Assembly: GCA_001048675.1 (NCBI GenBank)
Contig: CCKK01000020.1
Coordinates: forward strand, 1,054,001-1,118,000
Source: Vibrio diabolicus
GTDB taxonomy: Bacteria; Pseudomonadota; Gammaproteobacteria; Enterobacterales; Vibrionaceae
Length of the DNA stretch: 64,000 nt
Direction of reading: 5' to 3'
This document shows, in pieces, positions 24,001 to 33,409 of this stretch. A program made the position numbers and the translations under genes. The notes below the pieces were generated by a model. The model did not search any database, was not told where the DNA came from, and saw only the letters and a program-made list of their open reading frames with translations. The first letter of the stretch is position 1. The number at the start of each line of letters is the position of its first letter.

Positions 24001-25913
24001 CGGCAAATGCTTGTTGGAAACGATCACGAGCCTCACGAAGATCAACTGTTTTCTCGCTCTTATGCAGCATAGAGAAATCAAGGATCCAGAATGTCTGTCC
24101 GTTGTTTTTCTCGATCTCATACGGTGATTCACCGATCACTCGCAAGCCAAGGTTTTCAAGCATTGGCATTACGTCAGAAAGATGGATTGGCTCATCGCGA
24201 TGGTATAATTTCAAGCGAACAGCTTTTGAATCCGCCCCCTCTTCTTGAGGTCGGTAGAACAACATGCCAAGTTTATTATCATCACTTAACGCTTCTAAGC
24301 GTTCAATATCTGCAACCGCAGAACCTGGCATCATGTCCTCTTTGTATGAGCGAGGGAACGCACTCATGTATTCTTTTGAAAGAGGAAGGCCTTTGCTTTC
24401 ACCAAAGTTAGCAATGATGGATTCTTTTAGTCTGTCATCCCAAGAGGTAGAAACTTCCATTAGGTTTTGCTCGATCTTTTTCACGTCTACGTCAATGTTG
24501 TTATTGTCTACACGAACAATGTAATGTGTTCTCGCTAGTGGGCTTTCTGAGAAGAACGTTGTAAATTCAACCTCTTGCTCGCAACCAAAGTACTGCTTAA
24601 GAATGCGTTGAGTTTGACGACGCAATTCTGTGTTGTAACGATCTTTAGTGACATAAACCATGCAACTGAAGAAACGACCAAATGGGTCTTTACGAACAAA
24701 CAAACGCAGTAAGTCACGATCTTGCATTTGTACAACACCCATTCCCACCTCAAGCAGCTCTTCTTCATTAGCTTGGAGTAGTTCATCGCGTGGGTAGTTT
24801 TCTAAGATATTGTGCAATGCTTTGTATGAATACGATCCGTGACGGTATCCACTTGCTTCAAGGATACGGTCAACTTTTTCACGGATCAGAGGGATGCTTT
24901 GTACCGCTTGGTTGTACACGGCAGAGGTATATAAACCAGTAAAGCGATGCTCACCTATTACTTTACCGTTTTCATCAAACTTCTTAACACCGATGTAATC
25001 AGTATATGCTGGTCGGTGAATACGAGATGCTTTGTTACCTTTTGTGATAATCAGAGCGTATGGCTTTTTCGCTTCTAACCGCGCAGAATCTGAAAGCTCA
25101 GATAGCTTGACGCTACGCACGCGCTTGTCATCAGCAAATAGACCAAGTCCTTTTTCTTTAGCAGGAACAAGCTCGGTATCACCATTGACTTCTTCTAAGT
25201 CATAATCTTTGTAACCCATAAAGGTAAAATTATGATCTTCTAGCCAACGAAGAAATGCGATCGTTTCGTCCATACGATCCGTTTGGATAGAAACACGATC
25301 TTTATTTTTCTCAAGTTCATCAGTCACAAGCTTAAGCTTATCAACCATTTGCTTCCAGTCATCAACGACTAAACGAGTGTCAGATAGAATTTTTAACAGC
25401 TCTTCTTTAAGCGCTTGCATCTCTTCTTTACTAGTAAGGCGGTCTACCTCGATATGGAACAGTGATTGAAGAACACCACCCTCACCGTTTACGTCGGTAA
25501 CTTGGCCTTTTTTATTACGCTGTATCTGTGTTGGGTTGTTTAACATTAGGTGGCAAACAAGGTCCAAACGCGCTAAAGCCATTTTGACTGAGTCCACTAA
25601 GAATGGACTATCTGGAACAACAATTTCTACGATTGTGTGTGTGGATTGCCAGCCTTGACGACTTACGGTCGGGTTAAATACTCGTACCGAAATCTCTTCT
25701 GGTTTTTTTTCTATTGATATGGTGCCAAAGGCTGACGACAGCACCATAAAGATCGGATTCGTTTCGCTGAATCAGGTCATCATCAGCAATGTTACTGAAT
25801 AAGTGTTGAGCAAGTTTAGTTACAAGCGTTTGGTGAGAAAGCTCGAGTTTGTCTTGAATCAGTTGATAAACTTTTTCAAGCAGAACCGGCACTACATTTT
25901 CACGCGCGGTCAT
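21071..25913 (-). pseudogene. NAD-dependent glutamate dehydrogenase (large type), broken by one extra base
   Basis: The family is about 1,610 residues and turns glutamate into 2-oxoglutarate and ammonia. Here residues up to SLWHHINRKK (ATG at 25913, MTARENVVPVLLEK) are in one frame. The remaining 1,540 or so, from KPEEISVRVFNP, are in the next. The switch is at an A8 run on the coding strand near 25708; with seven A the protein reads through as NRKKPEEISVRV and totals 1,613 residues. The catalytic part is intact (RGGLRWSDR, GAKGGFVCK, GVGDMAGDVFGNGM). This is either a sequencing error in a homopolymer, true loss, or slippage. It is monocistronic with a terminator. Confidence 0.88.
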
Positions 25914-26114
25914 ATTCACACTCCACATTAGAATTGTTGTTTTGTAGGGGGACTTAGTAGCTAGGTTGTTACCTTAGAAACTAAGCATAGGTAATGCATG
26001 TGCCCATTGTAAAAGCATAATTACAAATGTTTAACAACTAATCGTGGTGGTAAGAGGTGAAATGTCCGATTCTGTGACTAAGATTCCTATTTAACTCTCT
26101 GCAAATACAATACA

Positions 26115-26333
26115 TCACAGAGTTTCTAACTTAAGAAACTTATTATTTTGGTCAGTTGTTAGTCTAAACTGGCCTTTAATGCCTAATTGACTAAGAAATG
26201 ATCTAAATCGTGCTGCGGGTAACTGCAAACGTAAACCGTTATGTGTGACGACTTGAACAACACTTGCCGCGCCAGAATAATGGGATAAAAACGTTTGATA
26301 TGAAATGTTGAGGTTGAAGTAGTAATAGTTCAT
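26115..26333 (-). CDS. DUF2835 family protein
   Basis: A 72-residue protein starting MNYYYFNLNISYQTFLSHYS; the 16 codons further upstream are not used. Motifs RLQLPAARFRSFLSQLGIKG and LTTDQNNKFLKLE match DUF2835, a small soluble family of gamma-proteobacteria that commonly lies beside pepN. No function is known. It lies 64 bases upstream of pepN on the same strand, probably cotranscribed. Confidence 0.85.
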   Translation of the reverse strand: MNYYYFNLNISYQTFLSHYSGAASVVQVVTHNGLRLQLPAARFRSFLSQLGIKGQFRLTTDQNNKFLKLETL

Positions 26334-26397
26334 GAAGTAAAAACTAAGTGACATAAACAATAAGGTGGCCTTAATGACCACCCTATTGTGTTGTTTA

Positions 26398-29004
26398 CTA
26401 TTCGTCTAGTGCTTTAGTCACTTTTTCGAATAAGTCTTTAGCAAGATTATCCATTGCTTTGAGCTTTTCAAGTTCTGCTTTGATCAAAGCTTGGCGGCCT
26501 TCATCGTATTTACGGAACTTAAGCAAAGGATCAATCATTCTAGATGCGACTTGTGGGTTCGAATCATTAAGTTGGCGAAGGATTTCTCCTGCAAATTGGT
26601 AACCTGCACCGGATTTATCATGAAAACGCACAGGGTTGGCACTTAAGAACGAACCAATCAAACTGCGCGTACGGTTCGGGTTCTTCAAACTAAATGCTTC
26701 GTGGTTCATGGTAGCTTTCACTTTTTCAAGTGCATCCTCTGCAGGATTGCTACCTTGAAGTGCAAACCACTTGTCCATAACCAAACCATCGTGCTTCCAT
26801 TTATCGCTATAATCTGCCATAAGAACTTCACGACACTCAAGCTGAGCACTATTTGCAGCACTCATCGCTGCAATCGTATCTGTCATGTTATTTGCAGATG
26901 CGTATTGTGCTTTCACTAAATCATTACCTTTTTCCGTATGTGCTAGGTATTGCAGACAACGGTTACGTAATGCACGCTTGCCAATCGCAGCATGATCGAT
27001 CGTGTACTCTGTTTGCTTCAGTGTATGATAAGTTGCGCTTAGCTCATCTTCTAACTCTTGGGAAAGTGACACTGTAATGCTGTTTAGCACTTTGTCTACG
27101 GCATCGATGTCAATTTGCTGGTACCAGCCAGTAATCTCATTAATTGAAGGCAAAGAGAAAACTTGAGCAATGAAAGCTGGCTCAAGTGTCTCATCCAATA
27201 GCACACCACGAAATGCATCTATCACGCCTTCAGAAAGCGATACTTCTTGTCCGGCTTGAACGTTTTTCACGTTCTGACGAATGTACTTAGCCAATAGCAT
27301 TTGGCTTGCATCCCAACGAGCAAAGTCATTCGTCGCGTGTTTCATCAAGAAGACTAATTCATCATCACTGTAGTCGTATTCTAGTTTTACTGGTGCCGAA
27401 AATTCACGCAACAAAGATGGCACTGGTTGTTCTTCGACATTCTCGAATACGAACGTTTGCTTATCTTGTTTAATATCTAATACGTTATGAACAGATTCAC
27501 CGTTAATCAGCAATGGGATAACTTGACCTTTCGAATCGTACAGCTCGATATCAAACGGAATGTGCAGCGCTTGCTTCTCAGCCTGGTCTTGCGTTGGCTC
27601 CGTAAATTGCTCTACCGTTAGCGCGTAAGTTTTTGCATTGGTATTGTATTCGCTATTTACGCGCAGCGTCGGTGTACCAGATTGGCTGTACCATAGACGG
27701 AATTGTTTTAAATCGACACCGGTGGCATCTTCCATTGCAGAAACAAAGTCTTCGCATGTCGCAGCAGTACCATCGTGACGTTCAAAGTAAAGTTTCATCC
27801 CTTTTTGGAAGCCCTCTTCGCCAAGGAGTGTATGGTACATACGAATAACTTCACTGCCCTTTTCATACACTGTTAGCGTGTAGAAGTTGTTCATCTCAAT
27901 GACTTTGTCAGGACGAATTGGATGTGACATTGGACTTGCATCTTCTGCAAACTGAGGTCCACGGATGATACGTACGTTATCGATACGGTTATCTGCGCGA
28001 GAGCCTAAGTCAGAAGAGAATTCTTGGTCACGGAACACGGTTAAGCCTTCTTTTAGACTTAATTGGAACCAGTCACGACAAGTGACACGGTTGCCAGTCC
28101 AGTTATGGAAGTACTCATGACCGATTACAGCTTCGATACCTAAGTAGTCACGATCCGTCGCCGTTTGGTTATTCGCCAGAACATACTTTGAGTTAAAGAT
28201 GTTTAGGCCTTTGTTTTCCATTGCGCCCATATTGAAGAAATCAACGGCAACGATCATGTAAATATCCAGATCATATTCAAGGCCAAAGCGTTCTTCATCC
28301 CACTTCATCGAGTTGATCAGCGATGTCATCGCATGGCCTGCACGATCTAAGTTACCTTTATCAACAAAGATTTCTAAATCAACACTGCGACCTGACATCG
28401 TTATGTATTTGTCACGCAGTACGTCAAAGTCCCCTGCGACAAGAGCAAACAAGTAAGCTGGCTTTGGATGCGGGTCCTGCCATTGAACCCAATGACGACC
28501 GTTCTCTGCATCGCCTTCTGCAATTCGGTTACCATTGCTCAGCAAATATGGATAAGCGGATTTATCTGCGATCACTTTTGTCGTGTATTTTGCCAGAACA
28601 TCAGGACGATCTAAGTAATAAGTAATACGACGGAAGCCCTCGGCCTCACACTGAGTACAAAATGCGCCGCCTGATTTGTACAAACCTTCGAGTGCTGTAT
28701 TCGCTTCAGGATCAATTTTGGTGACGATTTCAAGTTCAAACTCGGATGGAAGATCGGTCAGTACAAGCGATGATTCTTTCACTTCGTGATGAGCCCAATC
28801 CTCACCGTTTACTTTTACAGCGCGCAGCTCAAGCCCCTCGCCATCGAGTTCTAGCGTTGTTGTATCGCCTTTTTGAGCAACCTTTGATATCGCCGTAACG
28901 ATGGTGTCATTGTCATAAAGATCAAACGTAAGATCGATATCGGTAATCGCGTGAGATGGCTCTTGATAATCTTTACGATATTTGGCCTGGGGAGCTTGGG
29001 ACAT
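26398..29004 (-). CDS. pepN: Aminopeptidase N
   Basis: An 868-residue M1 zinc aminopeptidase. The start MSQAPQAKYRKDYQEP at 29004 was preferred to the frame to 29034. It has the substrate-binding GAMENKGL, zinc motif HEYFHNWTGNR with the downstream glutamate in LKEGLTVFRDQEFS, and the catalytic tyrosine region FYTLTVYEKGSEV. The N-terminal beta domain and C-terminal helical domain are full length. It trims N-terminal residues from peptides in the cytoplasm. No signal peptide. Confidence 0.97.
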   Translation of the reverse strand: MSQAPQAKYRKDYQEPSHAITDIDLTFDLYDNDTIVTAISKVAQKGDTTTLELDGEGLELRAVKVNGEDWAHHEVKESSLVLTDLPSEFELEIVTKIDPEANTALEGLYKSGGAFCTQCEAEGFRRITYYLDRPDVLAKYTTKVIADKSAYPYLLSNGNRIAEGDAENGRHWVQWQDPHPKPAYLFALVAGDFDVLRDKYITMSGRSVDLEIFVDKGNLDRAGHAMTSLINSMKWDEERFGLEYDLDIYMIVAVDFFNMGAMENKGLNIFNSKYVLANNQTATDRDYLGIEAVIGHEYFHNWTGNRVTCRDWFQLSLKEGLTVFRDQEFSSDLGSRADNRIDNVRIIRGPQFAEDASPMSHPIRPDKVIEMNNFYTLTVYEKGSEVIRMYHTLLGEEGFQKGMKLYFERHDGTAATCEDFVSAMEDATGVDLKQFRLWYSQSGTPTLRVNSEYNTNAKTYALTVEQFTEPTQDQAEKQALHIPFDIELYDSKGQVIPLLINGESVHNVLDIKQDKQTFVFENVEEQPVPSLLREFSAPVKLEYDYSDDELVFLMKHATNDFARWDASQMLLAKYIRQNVKNVQAGQEVSLSEGVIDAFRGVLLDETLEPAFIAQVFSLPSINEITGWYQQIDIDAVDKVLNSITVSLSQELEDELSATYHTLKQTEYTIDHAAIGKRALRNRCLQYLAHTEKGNDLVKAQYASANNMTDTIAAMSAANSAQLECREVLMADYSDKWKHDGLVMDKWFALQGSNPAEDALEKVKATMNHEAFSLKNPNRTRSLIGSFLSANPVRFHDKSGAGYQFAGEILRQLNDSNPQVASRMIDPLLKFRKYDEGRQALIKAELEKLKAMDNLAKDLFEKVTKALDE

Positions 29005-29127
29005 GAGCATAAATCCTTGTATGTCGAACAACAAAAATACCAGACTGCATGATCAAAAATGCAGTTCTGGTATCACTATATAAGCTATTTGTAGGGGTTG
29101 TGGTATCAGAATACAAGTCTTTCCATC

Positions 29128-29164
29128 AAAAAACGGAGCTTTTAGTGCTCTAGCTCCGTTTTTT
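29128..29164 (-). terminator. Terminator downstream of the 221-residue exported protein
   Basis: A perfect 13-base stem: AAAAAACGGAGCT (29128-29140) with AGCTCCGTTTTTT (29152-29164). T runs occur on both strands. It ends the gene at 29233-29898 before the pepN promoter. Confidence 0.85.
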
Positions 29165-29232
29165 GATTAACATTTAAACAACATTGACAATTTACCGTAT
29201 GCTCGCGTAATTTGTCGTAGCAAGATAAGCTA

Positions 29233-29898
29233 TCAAGGCGTTACCCGATTAAGTACCGCGTACATATCGCCATTTGAATCTTCAATCGTTAATTCATTTT
29301 TTTTGAGCTTATAGGTGGTCCCGTGCTCGCCATTTTCATAGAGCAAGACTAAATATTCATCTTCTGTGTAGAAAACACCTTGCTTGATTGACTCATCTCC
29401 TTCTTCGTTGGATACCCGAAACATAAACACGAAGTCAGGTTGAAGTATCAGATCCATATGGTTGATGTTGTTTGCCACAAGGCCATCTCCGGATACATAA
29501 GAGCTAGACCATATGCCCGCTAGCGAGTTAGACAACCCTTTAGTAAAAGTCACACCATTAAGATCAAGCGTATTGTGATTATTGCGATAGGCATAAATTT
29601 GAGGCTCATCTGTGTTTAAGCCAAGAACGATGGTGTCTTCATTGGCGTTATACAATCCTTCCCAATGATCGACAGAATAATCTTTCTTTTGAATATCAAT
29701 AGAAAAGCTGTAGTCGGAACCCAGTGACAGTTTTATCGCACGAAAATTTTCAGCCGACTCTTCGGGGTTTGGGTTCATTAAATACCAGTCTCCGATGAGA
29801 AACGGCGTGTCAAAGTGACTTAATTCATCTTCTCTGGTGTTTTCTCCGCTAAACACACTAAAGCAGCAAAAGCTAAGTAAAATAAAGAACCATTTCAT
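29233..29898 (-). CDS. Exported protein of unknown function
   Basis: A 221-residue protein with a signal peptide (about residues 1-17, MKWFFILLSFCCFSVFS). The mature part has two similar blocks: LIGDWYLMNPNPEES at residues 34-48 and LAGIWSSSYVSGDGL near 125. Both begin with a G-x-W motif and are followed by beta-strand-rich sequence, suggesting two lipocalin-like barrels or a duplication. No lipobox is evident. I do not recognise a family. It lies alone between prc and pepN with its own terminators on both sides. Confidence 0.6.
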   Translation of the reverse strand: MKWFFILLSFCCFSVFSGENTREDELSHFDTPFLIGDWYLMNPNPEESAENFRAIKLSLGSDYSFSIDIQKKDYSVDHWEGLYNANEDTIVLGLNTDEPQIYAYRNNHNTLDLNGVTFTKGLSNSLAGIWSSSYVSGDGLVANNINHMDLILQPDFVFMFRVSNEEGDESIKQGVFYTEDEYLVLLYENGEHGTTYKLKKNELTIEDSNGDMYAVLNRVTP

Positions 29899-30043
29899 AT
29901 CGGCATCCTTATCGTTTTCTTTTAGCTTAGGCAGTAGTCCTCACTTTCGCGAAATTTTAGATGTAGATCACGTAAATTATTGGGAAAAAATAAGCGAATA
30001 TCTTACTTGATACTCAATACAAACAAAGATGAAAAGACAATAA

Positions 30044-30076
30044 AAAAAGAGTGAGCCTGAAATACTCACTCTTTTT
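30044..30076 (-). terminator. prc terminator
   Basis: A perfect 12-base stem: AAAAAGAGTGAG (30044-30055) with CTCACTCTTTTT (30065-30076), with T runs on both strands. It ends the proQ-prc unit. Confidence 0.85.
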
Positions 30077-30094
30077 ACTTTGAATTGCCAGTTA

Positions 30095-32101
30095 TTATGA
30101 CTGATTTTTCTGCTTGAGCAGATCAACCATAATCGCGACAGACTCATCTAAATAAACATCAGGCGCTTCATAATCTTTAGGTATATCATCCAATGTTTTG
30201 AATGCTTCCTTACCTAAAGCAGCTTGACGCTCATTGATGCGTTGCAAACGAAGTGCTTCCGCTTTATCCGATTCTGCCTTACGAACTTTCTCGTTCAAAG
30301 ACAACATATTATCGTCTTTTTCTTTACGATACTTCTCTATGTCTTCATTGATGAAACGGAATTCCATCTCATCAGAAATACGCTTGTTATGAAGAGCGGT
30401 GAGTTTTTCAACTAGTGCTTCGTTGCTTGGGAAGGTTTGATATTTTGCTTTATCAATCTGATCCCAAGGTAGTGCATTGTCTTCTACACTTTCACCCGTT
30501 TCAGAAGCTTCAATTGGTGTTGGGTACGAAATATCGGGTGCAACACCACGATTTTGCGTACTTCCACCGTCAATACGGTAGAACTTCTGAATCGTGTACT
30601 GAACGTAGCCTAGCTCTTTATCGAAAAGATCGTAGATATGATTCAGTGAACGATGCTGTTGAACCGTACCTTTACCGAAAGAATTTTCACCTAAAATAAT
30701 TGCACGATTATAATCTTGCATTGCTGCTGCAAAAATTTCAGACGCTGAAGCACTGTAGCGGTTAATCAACACCGTCAGCGGACCATCGTAGCTCACTTTT
30801 CCGTCAGTATCGGCGTTCACCTTAATACGACCATAGCTGTCACGAACTTGAACAACAGGACCTTCTTTAATGAATAACCCTGTTAATGCTGTCGCTTCCG
30901 TTAATGCACCACCACCGTTGTTACGTAGATCAACGATTACGCCGTCAACGTTTTTGGTTTTTAACTCAGCAAGCAGTTTATCGGTATCTTTCGACAAACC
31001 GACGTAGAAACTTGGCACTTCTAAAATACCAATCTTCTTACCATCTTTTTCGATGATCTCCGACTTCACTGCGCGATCTTCTAGACGAACTTTGTCACGA
31101 ACAATTGTGACAATGTAACTCTTCGCATCGTTACCTTCTGGCAAGATCTGTAGATTAACCTTTGTGCCTTTTGGGCCTTTGATTAATTGAACTACATCAT
31201 CCAGACGCCAACCGATCACGTCGACAATCTCTTCACCATCTTGTCCAACACCGATGATTCGATCCCCTTCGCCAAGTTGCTTGCTCTTCGACGCTGGGCC
31301 ACCAACAACAAGTGAACGAATTACTGTGTAATCGTCAGTCATTTGCAGAACGGCACCAATGCCTTCCAGAGAAAGGTTCATTTCCGATTGGAATTGCTCA
31401 GCATTACGTGGAGAAAGGTAGCTAGTATGAGGGTCGACTTGTCGGGCGAAGGCATTCATATATAACTGGAATGCATCTTCGTTATTAGTCTGTGTGATCC
31501 GCTTCATCGCGTTGTTATAACGCTTCTCTAAAACCTCTTTAATCTCTGGCCATTCTTTGCCAGTCAGTTTCAGATTTAACGCGTCATATTTCACGCGCTT
31601 ACGCCATAACTCGTTGAGCTCCGCTTCGTCTTTTGGCCATGCAGCTTCAGAACGGTCTAACTCTATCTCGTCATCAGTATCAAACTTGATCTCTTCGTCG
31701 AGTAGCGTTAACGCATAAGCAAAGCGCTCGAAACGCTTTTGCATTGAGAGGTTATAAACATCAAAAGCAATTTGGTTGTTACCAGCCTTTAGCTGATCAT
31801 CAAGCTCAATTGACCAGTCTTTAAAAGAGTCGATGTCCGCTTGAGTAAAAATATTTCTATTATAATCAAGCAATTCTACATAGCGTTCAAAGATCGCTTT
31901 GGAGAAATCATCATTGAGGCTGAAATGCTTATAATGAGAGCGGGTAAATCGAGAGGTGACTCGTTTGCTAGCTGTTTCGTGCTGAACTTCAGGAGCGAGA
32001 ACCGGCAAGTCATCTTTATGTAGTTTGGCTTCGAGAGCCTGAGCTGATGCTGCTAGCCATAAGCTAGCAGCAATCAGTGTCACTTTTGAACGGCAATTCA
32101 T
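30095..32101 (-). CDS. prc: Tail-specific protease Prc
   Basis: A 668-residue periplasmic S41 protease. It has a signal peptide (about 1-22), an N-terminal helical domain, a PDZ domain (about 235-320, LSLEGIGAVLQM, GEGDRIIGVGQ), then the catalytic core. The nucleophile is in SASASEIFAAAM and the lysine in FGKGTVQ. Prc cuts proteins with nonpolar C-termini and controls murein hydrolases in E. coli, working with the adaptor NlpI. It follows proQ by 17 bases, the conserved proQ-prc operon. Confidence 0.96.
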   Translation of the reverse strand: MNCRSKVTLIAASLWLAASAQALEAKLHKDDLPVLAPEVQHETASKRVTSRFTRSHYKHFSLNDDFSKAIFERYVELLDYNRNIFTQADIDSFKDWSIELDDQLKAGNNQIAFDVYNLSMQKRFERFAYALTLLDEEIKFDTDDEIELDRSEAAWPKDEAELNELWRKRVKYDALNLKLTGKEWPEIKEVLEKRYNNAMKRITQTNNEDAFQLYMNAFARQVDPHTSYLSPRNAEQFQSEMNLSLEGIGAVLQMTDDYTVIRSLVVGGPASKSKQLGEGDRIIGVGQDGEEIVDVIGWRLDDVVQLIKGPKGTKVNLQILPEGNDAKSYIVTIVRDKVRLEDRAVKSEIIEKDGKKIGILEVPSFYVGLSKDTDKLLAELKTKNVDGVIVDLRNNGGGALTEATALTGLFIKEGPVVQVRDSYGRIKVNADTDGKVSYDGPLTVLINRYSASASEIFAAAMQDYNRAIILGENSFGKGTVQQHRSLNHIYDLFDKELGYVQYTIQKFYRIDGGSTQNRGVAPDISYPTPIEASETGESVEDNALPWDQIDKAKYQTFPSNEALVEKLTALHNKRISDEMEFRFINEDIEKYRKEKDDNMLSLNEKVRKAESDKAEALRLQRINERQAALGKEAFKTLDDIPKDYEAPDVYLDESVAIMVDLLKQKNQS

Positions 32102-32118
32102 GCGTAGGAGTATCTCCT

Positions 32119-32745
32119 TTATGCGCGCAAGTGCTCCGCTTTCACAACCATTTGTAGGCCGTTAGCAAGTTGAACACGTACATCATCCTTATTGATCTCA
32201 ACAATGGTCGCTGCCATGTTTCCTTTGCCCATGTTCACGTTAACTGCGTTACCTACTGTGATTTCGTCAGCATTTAGAGCGCGCGTTTCTACAGGCTTAG
32301 TTGTTTTTTGTACTTTTGGTTTGTTAGTACGACGAGGCTGTTGAGGCTTTTTAGCCGCTGGTTTCGCTTTCGCCTTACCCTCTTCACGAGCTTTTTGTGC
32401 TTGTTCTTTACGACGAGCTTGAACTTTTGCCTTGCTTTCTGCAAGTGTCGCTTTCGCGTGTTCAACGTGCTCTTCTTCTAGCTCACCACAAGGGTTGCCG
32501 TCTAGGTCTACACGTACTGCACCTGGTTTTACACCATGTAGGTAACGCCATGATGAAGTGTACTGTCTTAACGCTGCACGAAGCTGTGTTTTGCTTACTT
32601 TTTCGTCTTCACTTAGACGTTCCGCAAGATCTTGAAAAATACCAATTTTCAGAGGTTTTGCTTCACCTTCTAAAGTAAAGCACTTAGGGAAACATTCAGC
32701 AATATATGCAATAACTTCTTTGCTGTTTTTTAACTTTTCAGTCAT
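32119..32745 (-). CDS. proQ: RNA chaperone ProQ
   Basis: A 208-residue protein, with the start at MTEKLKNSKEVIAYIAECFP (32745); the frame to 32829 is extra. An N-terminal FinO-like domain (to about 120) carries PLKIGIFQDLAERL and YLHGVKPGAVRVDL. A lysine-rich linker follows, then a C-terminal Tudor-like domain (NAVNVNMGKGNMAATIVEI). ProQ binds structured small RNAs and mRNA 3' ends. It is first in the proQ-prc unit, downstream of msrC. Confidence 0.95.
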   Translation of the reverse strand: MTEKLKNSKEVIAYIAECFPKCFTLEGEAKPLKIGIFQDLAERLSEDEKVSKTQLRAALRQYTSSWRYLHGVKPGAVRVDLDGNPCGELEEEHVEHAKATLAESKAKVQARRKEQAQKAREEGKAKAKPAAKKPQQPRRTNKPKVQKTTKPVETRALNADEITVGNAVNVNMGKGNMAATIVEINKDDVRVQLANGLQMVVKAEHLRA

Positions 32746-32843
32746 GAGGGTTCCTGATTTGAGCGGATTTCCGCGAAGCATTAAGAAAAAATATTCTCGT
32801 ATTATAGTGACATGCCAAGGAAAAACCACACTCGAGGGCTAAT

Positions 32844-33317
32844 TTATGCGTCGTTCGCGTGTGAATTAAGCAGCTTTTCTACTTCAGCCATGAAATGAGT
32901 GAGACCTTCTTCGTCTGTTTCATTGAATCGACCAATACTTGGGCTGTCAATATCAAGGACACCAACCACCTCTCCATTGATAGAAAACGGAATCACAATT
33001 TCCGAATTACTCGCTGCATCGCACGCTATATGTCCCTCAAATTCATGAACGTCGTATACTCTTTGTATAGTGTTAGTTTTTGCAGCAGTACCACAGACAC
33101 CGCGCCCCATAGGAATGCGGACACAAGCTGGTTTTCCTTGGAACGGACCAAGAACGAGCTCTCCACCTTTTGCTAGGTAAAAGCCAGCCCAGTTAAGATC
33201 GTCCAATTCCATGAAAAGCAGTGAGCTCAAGTTTGCTAGGTTAGCAATAAAGTCTGGCTCAGACTCAATTAGAGCAACGGCTTGTTTGGTTAGTCTATGG
33301 TATTGTTCTATGTTCAT
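32844..33317 (-). CDS. msrC: Free methionine-R-sulfoxide reductase MsrC
   Basis: A 157-residue GAF-domain protein. The three family cysteines are present in KPACVRIPMGRGVCG and HIACDAAS. Other conserved stretches are DLNWAGFYL and GVLDIDSPSIGRF. The enzyme reduces free methionine-R-sulfoxide and recycles through thioredoxin. It corresponds to E. coli yebR, next to proQ in that genome too. It lies 98 bases upstream of proQ on the same strand and is divergent from the ABC exporter. Confidence 0.93.
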   Translation of the reverse strand: MNIEQYHRLTKQAVALIESEPDFIANLANLSSLLFMELDDLNWAGFYLAKGGELVLGPFQGKPACVRIPMGRGVCGTAAKTNTIQRVYDVHEFEGHIACDAASNSEIVIPFSINGEVVGVLDIDSPSIGRFNETDEEGLTHFMAEVEKLLNSHANDA

Positions 33318-33409
33318 ATTAACTTCCTACTTACTATAAAAGCTTCCATTCTCACTGTATGGCGCTAAAATGCAGCCCTACTTTATAATAGGACTTATTC
33401 TCAATTACA

